Shown: positions 51,840 to 60,959, numbered from the stretch's first letter. The stretch: DNA of 64,000 nt from Klebsiella pneumoniae (GCA_945862145.1 CAMAXE010000005.1:1-64000), one strand, 5' to 3'. Notes: generated by a model from the letters alone, not told the origin. Made by a program: numbers and translations.

Positions 51840-52684
51840 CAGGCCGCCGCCGTGCCGCAGTGTCCATACCAGCGCTCGGTGAGGCGCGTCCCGACCGCAC
51901 TGTCCAGCGCCCGCAACTCTGGCTCGGCGATGGCGCGGATACGCTCGCGGGATTCAGCCGAAAAACCCGGTCGTTCAACAGGCAGCAGCGGTTTGTAGAG
52001 CAGTGCCTGCACCAGCGGCTGGCGCTTCACCACCGCGATCAGACGCTGACCACCCCGGGTCTTCAGATACCCGGACACCCGATTGACCAACAGCGCCAGC
52101 GTACTCGAGCGCGGGCTGGCCGCCGCGTTGGAGCGGCCCAGAAGGCGCGGCGGCAAGTCAAGCGGCGCGACGTCGAGGAAACGACACACCTCGCTGAAAA
52201 ACATGCCGGGGGCATCACGCAGGTCATCGAAACAGCCGACGAAGATATTCTCGCGGCCCATGGCCTCGAGAAAGGGTCGCAGCAGACTCATGTAGCGCAC
52301 GCTGTCCTGCTCGAAACACTGCTCGACCCACGCATCCGGCGTGCCGTCGAAACGCCCGTTGCGCCGGGAAAACAGATACCAGGACAGCGCGTAATCCTCC
52401 GGCCTGCGAAAGACCGTGATGCAGCGCGTGGGCCCGAGAGCCTCCAGGATCCGCCGGGCAACTTCGGGGTGACGCAGGTAACGATGCGCTATTTCTCCGA
52501 CCGCCTGCGCTTGCGTGTCGGGGAAGAACTCCTCATACCAGGCGAGGCCACGCTGGGGGTTCAAGTCAAAGAAATTGGTTTCCTTGACCTCTGTGACGTA
52601 GACATCCGGGTGCCACTGCAGCGCCTCGAACAGCCAGGTCGATCCCGCTTTTCCCGTACCGATATAAAGGAAATTTGGCTTCAC
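51839..52684 (-). CDS. Sulfotransferase family protein (copy C, divergent)
   Basis: 281 residues from the GTG at 52684. The PAPS loop is NFLYIGTGKAGSTWLFEAL near the N-terminus, and the second site is CITVFRRPEDYALSWYLFS. It belongs to a different subgroup from copies A and B. The GTG was chosen because the fold starts two residues later and GGGAG lies about 10 bases upstream; an in-frame start at 52768 would add 28 unstructured residues and overlap the wzc-like gene by 38 bases. Confidence 0.88.
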   Translation of the reverse strand: MKPNFLYIGTGKAGSTWLFEALQWHPDVYVTEVKETNFFDLNPQRGLAWYEEFFPDTQAQAVGEIAHRYLRHPEVARRILEALGPTRCITVFRRPEDYALSWYLFSRRNGRFDGTPDAWVEQCFEQDSVRYMSLLRPFLEAMGRENIFVGCFDDLRDAPGMFFSEVCRFLDVAPLDLPPRLLGRSNAAASPRSSTLALLVNRVSGYLKTRGGQRLIAVVKRQPLVQALLYKPLLPVERPGFSAESRERIRAIAEPELRALDSAVGTRLTERWYGHCGTAAA

Positions 52685-52730
52685 TGTCCGCGGGGCTCCC
52701 GGTGCGCACTGAGCTCTGGCAACGCTCTTT

Positions 52731-54896
52731 CTAGGTGTAACGGTTGATCCGGAATCCCTTGTAGCCATAACTCCCGAACGTTTCGCCCACCCGGTTCAGA
52801 ACTCCTGCATCGACCTTTACGCCCTGCTCGGCCAGCCGGCTGACCGACTCCCGGATTTCATCGGCGGTGTGCCGCGCGGCGCGCATGACCAGAATGGTGT
52901 GATCAGCGAACTGGCCCACTGCAGCGGCATCCGGACGAGCCAGCACCGCGGGCACTGCCACCAGCACGCTCTGGTACTGCTGCGAGAGCGCGGCGATCAA
53001 CTCCGCAAAGCGCGGATGCCGAAGTATCGACACCGATCCCGGCTGTTTTTCGCCAGAGGAGATGAAGTCGAGACCGGGTATGTCGGTGTGGCGGATGACG
53101 CTCGCCACGGCATCAGAGCCTGTGACGAATTCCGAAAGTCCGGGCGAGAGGCTGTCATCGAAATAGCGATGCAGACTGCCCCCGCGCAGATCGGCGTCGA
53201 CCATGGCAACCGAGCGTCCGCTACGCGCGAGCACAGCGCCAAGATTGACCATCGTGAAGGTCTTGCCCACTCCCGAGACCGGACCGCAGAACATGGTTAC
53301 GCCGGCCTGCGCCTGCGACGCGCAGAAAACCCGCAGGGCCGCAGGGATGGGGCCACTCTCGCGGACGGTAAAGGCCGACTCACGGCGGCCAACCGGATCG
53401 AAGAGAACCATCGCCGTGCGCAGACCTGTGGCGAACTCCACGTCAGAGGGATTATCGATGCCACGCAACATCGCCCGCTGCAGTAGCACCACCATGATCC
53501 CGAGCAAAACCCCCAGCGGCACGGCGAGCGCGAGCAACACGGTGGGAGTCGGAGCGACGGGGACGTCCTTGGCATTACCCCGGTCTACCACGCGTACGTT
53601 AGCTACGCTGCCGGCCTCGGCCACCAGGTAACTGTTGATCGTGGTCTGCACGACGTCGTTCAGCTGCACGAGGTTGCGGGCCTCGCGTTTGAGTATCTGC
53701 AGATCGCGATTCTGGGTTGGGAACGCGTCGAGCCGCGCCCGCAGCCTCGCCTCCTCCTGATCAACCGCGGCAAGCGCGCCCAAGAGCTCCCTCACCGTGG
53801 GGCTCTGCGGGCCGAACCTCGCCCGCGCGCGATCGAGGTCTGACTGGTAATCGAGTCGCTTGCTCCTGAACTTCATGCTCTGCTGGAGAAGAAGGGTCGT
53901 TTCCTTCTCCATGTCGGGAGAACCGAAGCGCGCTTCGTATTCTGCGAGTTTCTGCGTCGCCACGCCCAGCCGCTGCTTCAACAGCGGCAGTTGGCGCTGC
54001 AGGTATTCGCGGATATCGTTGGTGACGGACACCTGCCGCAGGCGATTGTCTTCGATGAATGACGCCATCAGCTGGTCGACGAAGATCTCGGCGTTGTCAC
54101 GCTCCGGCGCGCGATAGCTCACCCCGATAACGCCTGATTTGATGCCAAGCTCGTCGATCACGAGCCGCCCGCGGATAGCGTCTATCGCCTCGCCACGCGC
54201 CACCTTGCTGATCGTGAAACGGGTGTCCGGACGGGCCCGCAGCGATTTGACGCGCAGGCTGATAGCGGCCGGACCGGAGGTCTTCAGGTCCTGCCCCACG
54301 CGGCCCGAGGCGAGTTTGTTACCCCAGCCGTCGGTGATGTCGAAACTCCCGGCTTCACGCGCAACCAAGGTGAACGCAACCCCGATCTGCGCCGGGCGAA
54401 CAGCCATTTTTTCAACCAGGAGCTCCTCCCCGCCCCATGCCCAGCGGGAGAAACCCGGCAGCGCGTCGGCGATCTGGCCGGGCGCATCGGGATGGAAACT
54501 CCGCGCGAAGTACTCCCCGAACAGCGGAAAGAACTGCGGACGCACGATGACATCGAGGCTCATTGAGTCGATCACGGGATCGAGCACACGTTTGCTCCGC
54601 AGCAACTCCATCTGCGCCGATGTGCTTTTACCCGCAGCCGATAATCCGAGGGTTGCCTGCGCCTCCGAGAAGGCACCGGCATCACTGAGGGGAGCCTCTG
54701 CCTGGAGACTGCCGCGCGCCTCATAGGACTGCTCCGAGGACCCCAGGTAGAGCAGTGTGAGCAGGAGCGTCCCGAGCACCAGCGCGAGTATCGTGCGCCG
54801 GCCGGAGATCAGGAGGTCCACGATGTCGCGCAGGTTTATCTCATCGGTCTCGACCCGGGAGACGGGCCGGGCGATGCCAGCTGTGGATTCAGTCAC
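52731..54896 (-). CDS. Wzc-like polysaccharide co-polymerase with degenerate kinase domain
   Basis: 721 residues. N-terminal Wzz-type domain: one membrane helix (about residues 33-53), a periplasmic region with long coiled coils, and a second helix near residue 455. The cytoplasmic BY-kinase-like domain has a Walker A loop GPVSGVGKTFTMVNLG and A' motif AMVDADLRGG. The Walker B strand, usually with Asp before a Thr-Pro, reads SVLVAVPAVLARP and so lacks the acidic residue. The C-terminal tail is short with only a few tyrosines (YGYKGFRINRY). It probably controls chain length or export assembly of the EPS but may not autophosphorylate efficiently. Confidence 0.88.
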   Translation of the reverse strand: MTESTAGIARPVSRVETDEINLRDIVDLLISGRRTILALVLGTLLLTLLYLGSSEQSYEARGSLQAEAPLSDAGAFSEAQATLGLSAAGKSTSAQMELLRSKRVLDPVIDSMSLDVIVRPQFFPLFGEYFARSFHPDAPGQIADALPGFSRWAWGGEELLVEKMAVRPAQIGVAFTLVAREAGSFDITDGWGNKLASGRVGQDLKTSGPAAISLRVKSLRARPDTRFTISKVARGEAIDAIRGRLVIDELGIKSGVIGVSYRAPERDNAEIFVDQLMASFIEDNRLRQVSVTNDIREYLQRQLPLLKQRLGVATQKLAEYEARFGSPDMEKETTLLLQQSMKFRSKRLDYQSDLDRARARFGPQSPTVRELLGALAAVDQEEARLRARLDAFPTQNRDLQILKREARNLVQLNDVVQTTINSYLVAEAGSVANVRVVDRGNAKDVPVAPTPTVLLALAVPLGVLLGIMVVLLQRAMLRGIDNPSDVEFATGLRTAMVLFDPVGRRESAFTVRESGPIPAALRVFCASQAQAGVTMFCGPVSGVGKTFTMVNLGAVLARSGRSVAMVDADLRGGSLHRYFDDSLSPGLSEFVTGSDAVASVIRHTDIPGLDFISSGEKQPGSVSILRHPRFAELIAALSQQYQSVLVAVPAVLARPDAAAVGQFADHTILVMRAARHTADEIRESVSRLAEQGVKVDAGVLNRVGETFGSYGYKGFRINRYT

Positions 54897-54971
54897 GACG
54901 TGTAGGCCCCGCGCAGAAATCGTTGGTTACAGGATCCGGGCATGCATGGCCGGCAGCGCCGACACGGCGCG

Positions 54972-56207
54972 TCACAGATCGCTCCGTTCGATCACCTGGT
55001 CGACCTGCCAGATAAGCTGAGCGGTCGGCAGGATCTGCGAGATGACGGTGTTGTATTGCGACAGCGCGGTGGGCATGACATAGACGATGTCGCTCTCGCG
55101 CAGCGGAAACTGAGTGGCAAGCAGGAAGCCGCCGGCGCTGGAGATATCCAGCGCGAAGACGGATGCCTTCACCGCGCCACCAGATGCGTTGTTGCGGAAC
55201 ACCAACACCCCGGAGTCGTTGGCACGCGCACGATCAAGACCACCGGCGAGCGTGAGGGCCTCGATGAGCGGCATGGACATGCGCTCCATATATACGGGCT
55301 TGGTCTGCTCGACCTCGCCGAGCACGAAGATGCGGTCGTCAGCGCGACTCGGAACATGGATGACATCGCCGGGTCGGAGCAGAAGGTTGCGTGCGGGAGC
55401 GTCACCGGACAACAGCGCCGCAAGATCGATCGGGTAGCGCGCATCACCACGCACGAGAATCGCGCGGCGCCGACTGGCATCGGCGCTCAGACCTCCGGTC
55501 TCGTCCAACGCCTGCAAGACGCCCTTCGGTGTGTCATCCAGCGTCAACGTGCCTGGCTTGCGGACCTCTCCGGTCACCTGCACGCGGTAAGCGCGGTAGC
55601 TCACGACCTTGACGTCGACCTTGGGGTCGATCACCACGCCCGTGAGCCGCGTGGTGAGGACTGCCCGCACCTCGGCGCAGGTGAGGCCAGCGACGCGCAG
55701 GCTGCCCGCATAGGGGTAGTACATCGTGCCGTCAGCGGCGACCAGCCGTCCTTCCTTGACCGCCAGATCCTGCAGGCCGCCGCGTACTGGTTGCGCCAGC
55801 TCGGGGTGATCCCAGACCGTGACGAACAGAACATCACCTGGACCCACACGGTACTCCGGTGGCACGTCTGCGGGGCTCACCGCCGGAAGAGTGCGCGTTG
55901 CATCATCCGGGTTTGCACGCCGCATCGAAGCCACGACCTGCGGCGTGACGCGAACCACCTCGTATTTGTCCGGGACCACTTGCTCCGGCTCGGCAATCGC
56001 CGAAGGCGGCGCCGGCACCGTGCGCGGCCCATAAGGTGGCCACTCGCCTGCCAGCACGCCGCCGGGCGCCGGCGCCTCGAGCACGTGCACGCCCTCGTCC
56101 ACATCGGGCATGTCGAGGCCCGGCACCACCTCTGCACAGCCAGCCGCGAAAAGGCCAGCCAGAACGGGCAACAGGCAGGCCACTCGCAGCAATTGGATAC
56201 GGCGCAT
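54972..56207 (-). CDS. Wza-type polysaccharide export outer membrane lipoprotein
   Basis: 411 residues. Lipoprotein signal ends LFAAGC (Cys near residue 22). The Poly_export domain starts YRVGPGDVLFVTVWDHPELAQPVRGG, with SLBB domains following (AYRVQVTGEVRKPGTLTLDDTPKGVLQALDETGG and later IFVLGEVEQTKPVYMERM). It forms the outer-membrane channel for the exopolysaccharide. Start at 56207, an ATG from which the signal peptide begins directly; an earlier in-frame start would add 19 residues before the signal. First gene of the leftward operon. Confidence 0.92.
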   Translation of the reverse strand: MRRIQLLRVACLLPVLAGLFAAGCAEVVPGLDMPDVDEGVHVLEAPAPGGVLAGEWPPYGPRTVPAPPSAIAEPEQVVPDKYEVVRVTPQVVASMRRANPDDATRTLPAVSPADVPPEYRVGPGDVLFVTVWDHPELAQPVRGGLQDLAVKEGRLVAADGTMYYPYAGSLRVAGLTCAEVRAVLTTRLTGVVIDPKVDVKVVSYRAYRVQVTGEVRKPGTLTLDDTPKGVLQALDETGGLSADASRRRAILVRGDARYPIDLAALLSGDAPARNLLLRPGDVIHVPSRADDRIFVLGEVEQTKPVYMERMSMPLIEALTLAGGLDRARANDSGVLVFRNNASGGAVKASVFALDISSAGGFLLATQFPLRESDIVYVMPTALSQYNTVISQILPTAQLIWQVDQVIERSDL

Positions 56208-56391
56208 GCGCTCCACGCTATTCCTCGCTGTTGGGGACGCCCGGAATACCGGTGGACTCGACATCTATGCGGTCACTCTCGATGGTTGCGGCGGGCATGC
56301 GTCAGAATCGGGCAAGATCCCGGCGCAGCGCGCTCGTGACATACGCCTCTGCACACCTGCCAAAATCAATGGGGTGGTGCCCACGTCAGTC

Positions 56392-56823
56392 TCAGTGGGA
56401 CCCGGAGGGCTGCGTGTTGTGCATGCGCTTCTCGTACTTCTCGCGATTGCCAACCAGCGTGCCGTACTGCTGTTCCGAGAGCAGGGCTTTCAATTCTTTG
56501 TCACGATCCGACAGGATCTGGCGCTGCTGCCGGCGACTTGCCTTGATCTCTTCTTCGGTGGGTCGCAGCGCCTGCAGCGCGGCCAGGCTCTTCTCGTTCA
56601 ACGCCTGAACACTCGCAATCTGCTCGCTGCTCAGCGCCAGATCGCGCTCCATCTGCGCTGTGAGACGGGTGGCTGGCGTATGCGCAGGCTTTTTACTCGC
56701 CTTACGGTTCGTGGTCGTTGCTTCGGCCGCCGCAGCAGCGTCGGCAGGCGCCGAAGATTCCTGCGCCGCGAGCGGTCCCGCGGCGAGCAAGCCGGCAAGA
56801 AACATAACTGTCACGAATCGCAT
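56392..56823 (-). CDS. Spy/CpxP-like small periplasmic protein
   Basis: 143 residues. Signal peptide (1-20, GPLAAQ) then an Ala/Lys-rich linker and a helical domain (LALSSEQIASVQALNEKSLAALQALRPTEEEIKASRRQQRQIL, SDRDKELKALLSEQQYGTL) with LTxxQ-like elements, as in Spy and CpxP chaperones and periplasmic adaptors. Function unknown. It lies alone between the EPS operon and the secretin gene, on the same strand as both. Start at 56823 where the signal begins. Confidence 0.75.
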   Translation of the reverse strand: MRFVTVMFLAGLLAAGPLAAQESSAPADAAAAAEATTTNRKASKKPAHTPATRLTAQMERDLALSSEQIASVQALNEKSLAALQALRPTEEEIKASRRQQRQILSDRDKELKALLSEQQYGTLVGNREKYEKRMHNTQPSGSH

Positions 56824-56945
56824 GGTGTCTGCTCCGGGATGAGGGTGCCCACGCCCTCGGACACGCTGGAGTGCCGGACCAGCGCTCAATTGCTAACGTC
56901 TTCCGACGGCCTAAGCCGATTTTTTACCATTTGAATATGACGGAT

Positions 56946-58961
56946 TCATGGCAAGCCCGGGGGGCTCGCGGATGCGGTATCGCCAGCGCGCAACAAACGC
57001 GGCCGTATGAGGAGCAGCAATTCCGTGCGTGCCCCGCTGCGCGCATCGGCGCCCAGCAGCTTTCCGGCGAGCGGAAGGCGCTTACGGCCTGGCACGCCCG
57101 TCTCGTCAGTGCTGTCGATGGAGGACAGCAAACCGCCCAGAAGCACGGCTCCGCCATCCTTCAAGCTCACGGTGGTGTGCAGGCTGCGGGAGCGGATCGT
57201 GGGCGAGTCGATGGCGCTGGTGGTCGTGCGCAGTGCCTCGCTCAGCGTCTGGCTGAGCTCGATATCGAGTTGGCCCCCCGCTTTCACCGTGGGCAGGATT
57301 TCCAACAGCAACCCCGTATTCCGGTATTCGAGAGTGCGCACCAGTGGCGCATCAGGCTCTTCGAGCGATCGCGATGAGGCGCTCACCACCGGGATCTGAT
57401 CGCCGACCTCGAACCGCGCGATGTGTCCGCTCGCCACCACCAGGCTCGGTCGTGAGCGGATACGTACAGCCCCATCGGTGGCAAACAGATTGATCAGCGC
57501 GCGCACCGTCTCGCCGTCCTGCAGCCGCAGATTGAAACCGGCAGCACCCAGACCAAGTCCACCCACGGTGCCGTAGCTGATGTCGTCACCGCGCACCGAT
57601 CCTGACGCGAGCCACTCCACGCCGCTCGCGAACTGGTCCTCAAGACTCACCTCTGCCAGCAGCATCTCTACCAGCACCTGGGTGGTGGGTCGGTCCATCT
57701 CCCGGATGGCGCGGTAGAGCAGGCTCCACTCCTCCGGAGCGCCGCGAAAAACCACCGCGTTGCGATTGGCATCGACTGCCAGATGCCCCGGTGATGCCGG
57801 GGCCACCGGAGGCTTCGACCAGGGCTGTACGGGCTCATCCTCTTGTACGGTCTCCGCGGCCGCGACGGGAACCACTGCCGACGCCGGATTAGCGGCGCGC
57901 GCGGGAGGCGACAATCCGCTCAGGGTGTCGACGACTGCGGACGCGGCGAGATACTGCAGCGGGTAAGAAAAAATCGCCGTCTGCACGGCTGCGACCGGCG
58001 GCCGATCCAGGGCGCGCGCCCATTCCGCGATGTGATCGAGCATGCGCTGGTCCGGCGCGAACACCGCAAGCGCTTTTGCGCTGCCGAGCGGCAGCAGCAC
58101 CACGGAGGCCTCGAGCGCGGGCAGATCGGCCGCGATACCCTCTGACTGCAGGATATTCAGCAGGTCATGCGCCAGCTGATCGACTGCCACCTCGCGCGGC
58201 TGTAGCAACATGGTGCGGGCCGCTCGTTGCCGCGGGCGGTCCAGCACTTCGACTGCGCGGATCGCTTCCTCCACGGCAACAGCCGGACCGGAGACCAGCA
58301 GTGTGTTGCTGACCGGCTCCTGATCCACGCTCACACCAGCATTGCCGAAAGCCTGTGACAGCCACGGCGTGATGGCGGTATACCGGAGCGATTGCAGTTG
58401 CACGGCCACGATCACCCGCCGCGCGTCGCCCGCCTGCGCGGGCACCTTGCCATCGGGGAGGTACAGGGGCGGGCCAGCACCATTCCCGGCATCAAGGGCG
58501 ATCAGCAAAGTGCCCGATTGCAGCGTCATCGACACGCCAAGATCGAGCAACACACGCCGCGTGATACGCAACAATTGAGTTGGTGTCACCGCGCCCACGA
58601 TACGCAAGGTGACCGGGTCGCGCCGCTCGCGGATGCCAGGCCCCAGCACGAAACCGAGCTTCAACCGCCCCATCACCTCGTCAAGGAACTCCGGCAGGGG
58701 GCGCGCATTGACGCGGATGATAGCGGGCTCGCCATGCAGCGAATCAGCGAGGGTCTCAATCGGATCCAAAGGCGCGGGCAGCGGCACCGAAAGGGCCCCG
58801 GGCGGCGCGGGAGCGGGCGCGGGTTCCATGCGCTCGCGAGTCGAGGTGTCGGCTGCTGTCAACTGCCCGGCGCGTGCGTCATGCATGCCCGCCAGAAGGT
58901 GCAGCTGCACGACGAGCAGCAACGCCAGTAAAGGTGCTGGAAATCGACAACATCGGATCAC
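56946..58961 (-). CDS. Secretin (GspD/PilQ family), orphan
   Basis: 671 residues. Signal peptide (about 1-32), N0-like domain (residues about 75-160: FVLGPGIRERRDPVTLRIVGAVTPTQLLRITRRVLLDLGVSM), N1 and N2/N3 repeats (including ALRYTAITPWLSQAFGNAGVSVDQEPVSNTLLVSGPAVAVEEAIRAVEVLD type units) and a C-terminal secretin barrel (TTQVLVEMLLAEVSLED near 440, GGAVLLGGLLSSIDS near 615). It would form an outer-membrane pore. No other type II, type III or type IV pilus gene lies in the window. It could work with a remote apparatus, or be a dedicated exporter. The 3' neighbour is a Spy-like protein, 122 bases away. Confidence 0.86.
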   Translation of the reverse strand: MIRCCRFPAPLLALLLVVQLHLLAGMHDARAGQLTAADTSTRERMEPAPAPAPPGALSVPLPAPLDPIETLADSLHGEPAIIRVNARPLPEFLDEVMGRLKLGFVLGPGIRERRDPVTLRIVGAVTPTQLLRITRRVLLDLGVSMTLQSGTLLIALDAGNGAGPPLYLPDGKVPAQAGDARRVIVAVQLQSLRYTAITPWLSQAFGNAGVSVDQEPVSNTLLVSGPAVAVEEAIRAVEVLDRPRQRAARTMLLQPREVAVDQLAHDLLNILQSEGIAADLPALEASVVLLPLGSAKALAVFAPDQRMLDHIAEWARALDRPPVAAVQTAIFSYPLQYLAASAVVDTLSGLSPPARAANPASAVVPVAAAETVQEDEPVQPWSKPPVAPASPGHLAVDANRNAVVFRGAPEEWSLLYRAIREMDRPTTQVLVEMLLAEVSLEDQFASGVEWLASGSVRGDDISYGTVGGLGLGAAGFNLRLQDGETVRALINLFATDGAVRIRSRPSLVVASGHIARFEVGDQIPVVSASSRSLEEPDAPLVRTLEYRNTGLLLEILPTVKAGGQLDIELSQTLSEALRTTTSAIDSPTIRSRSLHTTVSLKDGGAVLLGGLLSSIDSTDETGVPGRKRLPLAGKLLGADARSGARTELLLLIRPRLLRAGDTASASPPGLP

Positions 58962-59325
58962 GGGGCTTGGCCTCGGGCGCAGCTCGGCAAGCGGTAAAAG
59001 TCCAAACGGATCATAGCAGCACGCACCCGGGAGACCCGATGTCGCGGACTGCCTCTGACAAAAGAAACCCTGTTCGCGTTAGCTGCGGGCGGTTCCAGGA
59101 GCCGACGGCCAAAGCCACTAGTGACGCGCTGCCCGGCATGCGCAGTGGCGCGAGGCCTCCGCGGCCGGCGACCATACGACACTCGACGGTTGCCGTATTT
59201 CGGTGCCCTATTAAATTGCTCCATCGAGCAAAAATGCCCATCTAATGTGGCAAATTTCCCAATCATCTCGCAGGAATGTACCTCATTAAATGGACACCAA
59301 AGCCGATTCGCCTAAAATATGTGGC
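58962..59325. other. Intergenic region before hipB
   Basis: 364 bases between the divergent secretin and hipB genes. The left 200 bases are GC-rich with no gene seen. The right 120 bases are AT-rich and contain the probable hip promoter. The heptamer TGTGGCA occurs twice (about 59245 and 59320), a possible operator half-site pair. Confidence 0.5.
59291..59318 (+). promoter_or_regulatory. Sigma-70-like promoter of hipBA
   Basis: TGGACA (59291-59296) and TAAAAT (59313-59318) with a 16-base spacer each match five of six consensus bases. The transcript would start around 59325, giving a message with almost no leader before the ATG at 59326. This argues for that ATG over the in-frame ATG at 59288-59290 region. 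Confidence 0.55.
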
Positions 59326-59655
59326 ATGGCCAAGACATCGCATCCCTCTTTCCCGGCTGTGCTCAAGCAGATGCGCTCCTTCGGCGGGCGCTTGCAGATG
59401 GCACGCCTGCGACGTGAGCTGACGACGGTTCAGTTCTCCGAACGTGTAGGCGTCTCGCGCGAAACCATTCGTCGCTTGGAGCAGGGCGACCCCACCATCG
59501 CTATCGGAACGTACATGCGCGCTCTGCGCGTCCTTGGGCTGGACCAGGACATCAACAGCTTGGCGAGCGATGACGTACTCGGAAAAAAGCTACAGGACGT
59601 AGCCATGCTCAAGATGCAGCGGAGCAGCGGGATCGTGAAGGACAAACGTGGCTAA
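59326..59655 (+). CDS. hipB: HipB-type antitoxin, HTH_XRE DNA-binding protein
   Basis: 109 residues. A short N-terminal segment then a helix-turn-helix: RLQMARLRRELTTVQFSERVGVSRETIRRLEQGDPTIAIGTYMRALRVLGL, at about residues 20-75. It should bind hip operator DNA and neutralise the HipA toxin. Overlaps hipA by 8 bases. The 12 codons before Met at 59326 lie within the predicted promoter and were excluded; no strong ribosome site is seen before either start. Confidence 0.88.
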   Translation: MAKTSHPSFPAVLKQMRSFGGRLQMARLRRELTTVQFSERVGVSRETIRRLEQGDPTIAIGTYMRALRVLGLDQDINSLASDDVLGKKLQDVAMLKMQRSSGIVKDKRG

Positions 59656-60898
59656 GACACGCAATTCCTACGAGGTGCACCTCGACGCCCTTGAGTTGGG
59701 TGTCCAGCAGCGGGTGGGCGCGTTGCATCGCCACGACGTACGGACCGACCTCGCTGCCTCATTCGAATACGACGCCACGTGGCTCGCGAGCGAGAACAAG
59801 TTCATGCTGGACCCGCGGCTGGACCTCTACGCAGGAGAGCAGCACGTACTGCCACCTAAGGCGGCGTTCGGTGTGCTGATGGATTCGGCGCCGGACCGTT
59901 GGGGGCGGGTGCTGATGGAGCGCAGGGAAGCCGCCGTAGCGGAGCGCGAAAATCGCAAACCACGCGCGCTCCAGGAAATGGACTTCCTGCTAGGGGTGCT
60001 TGACGAGACCCGCCTCGGTGGCCTGAGATTCCGCAAGGCAAGTGGGTTGTTTCTTGACAACAGCAAGTTCGGTGCGCCGCCGGCGACAGCACTGGCGGAA
60101 CTCGCGGAAATCAGCCGTCGCATCGAAGAGCCCGGGGTCGAAAAGCTCCCGGAGTACGAGCGTTGGCTGGCCATGCTCATCGCCCCGGGCACCTCCCTTG
60201 GCGGTGCTCGTCCGAAGGCAAACTTTGTCGACCTGAACAAACGGCTTTGGATTGCCAAGTTCCCTTCGAACGAAGACCGTCACGACTGGGGCGGATGGGA
60301 GTACCTCGTTAATCGGCTCGCCCATCGCGCCGGCCTCGACGTGCCGGACGCCAGTCTTGAGCGACTGTCAGCCCCGTACGGGACCTTCTGCTCGGCACGG
60401 TTTGACCGCAAGCCCGAAGGACGCCGAATGTACTCGTCGGCCATGACCCTACTCGAGCGGCGCGATACCGAAGATGGCGGGAGCTACCTCGACATCGCCG
60501 AATTTATCTCCGACAACGGCGCGCAGGGGTCGGTCGACGCAGACCTAAAGGAACTATTTCGCCGGGTGCTGTTCAATGTCCTCGTGGGCAACCGCGACGA
60601 CCACCTGCGCAATCACGGCTTCCTGCGCCTGCCCACGGGCTGGCACCTCGCGCCGGCGTTCGACATGAACCCCAACTTATCCAAGACAGCCCATACCCTC
60701 ACGCTCGACGGTGCCAACGCCGAGCCGAGCATCGACGCAGTGATGCGCACCGCCGAACTCTACCGACTGACCTCTGGCGAGGCCAAGGCACTACTGGCCG
60801 ACCTCAAAGCCGCCGTGGCCGAATGGAAGGCGGACGCCACCAAGCTCGCGCTTCCCAATAGCGAAATCCGCCGGATGGAGCCTGTGTTCATGGTGTGA
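59648..60898 (+). CDS. hipA: HipA-type serine/threonine kinase toxin
   Basis: 416 residues. N-terminal HipA subdomain, then the kinase: glycine-rich loop PGTSLGGARPKANF near residue 185 (the Lys in RPKANF), catalytic VLVGNRDDHLRNHGFL near 315-330, and metal-binding APAFDMNPN. Family members phosphorylate glutamyl-tRNA synthetase and cause growth arrest and persistence. GTG start at 59648 inside hipB. Length is close to E. coli HipA (440). Reading lower in GC than its neighbours, the hipBA pair may be acquired by transfer. Confidence 0.92.
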   Translation: MAKTRNSYEVHLDALELGVQQRVGALHRHDVRTDLAASFEYDATWLASENKFMLDPRLDLYAGEQHVLPPKAAFGVLMDSAPDRWGRVLMERREAAVAERENRKPRALQEMDFLLGVLDETRLGGLRFRKASGLFLDNSKFGAPPATALAELAEISRRIEEPGVEKLPEYERWLAMLIAPGTSLGGARPKANFVDLNKRLWIAKFPSNEDRHDWGGWEYLVNRLAHRAGLDVPDASLERLSAPYGTFCSARFDRKPEGRRMYSSAMTLLERRDTEDGGSYLDIAEFISDNGAQGSVDADLKELFRRVLFNVLVGNRDDHLRNHGFLRLPTGWHLAPAFDMNPNLSKTAHTLTLDGANAEPSIDAVMRTAELYRLTSGEAKALLADLKAAVAEWKADATKLALPNSEIRRMEPVFMV

Positions 60899-60922
60899 GT
60901 CACTGCTCAACGCGAACAGAGC

Positions 60923-60959
60923 AAAAAAAACCCCCCTGCTCCGGCCAGGAGCAGGGGGG
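60923..60959 (-). terminator. Intrinsic terminator for the PstS-like gene
   Basis: CCCCCCTGCTCC ... GGAGCAGGGGGG gives a 12-base stem with a GGCCA loop (60931-60959), preceded on the plus strand by eight A's (60923-60930). On the minus strand this is a strong hairpin followed by eight U's, 80 bases beyond the stop of the PstS-like gene. Confidence 0.88.
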
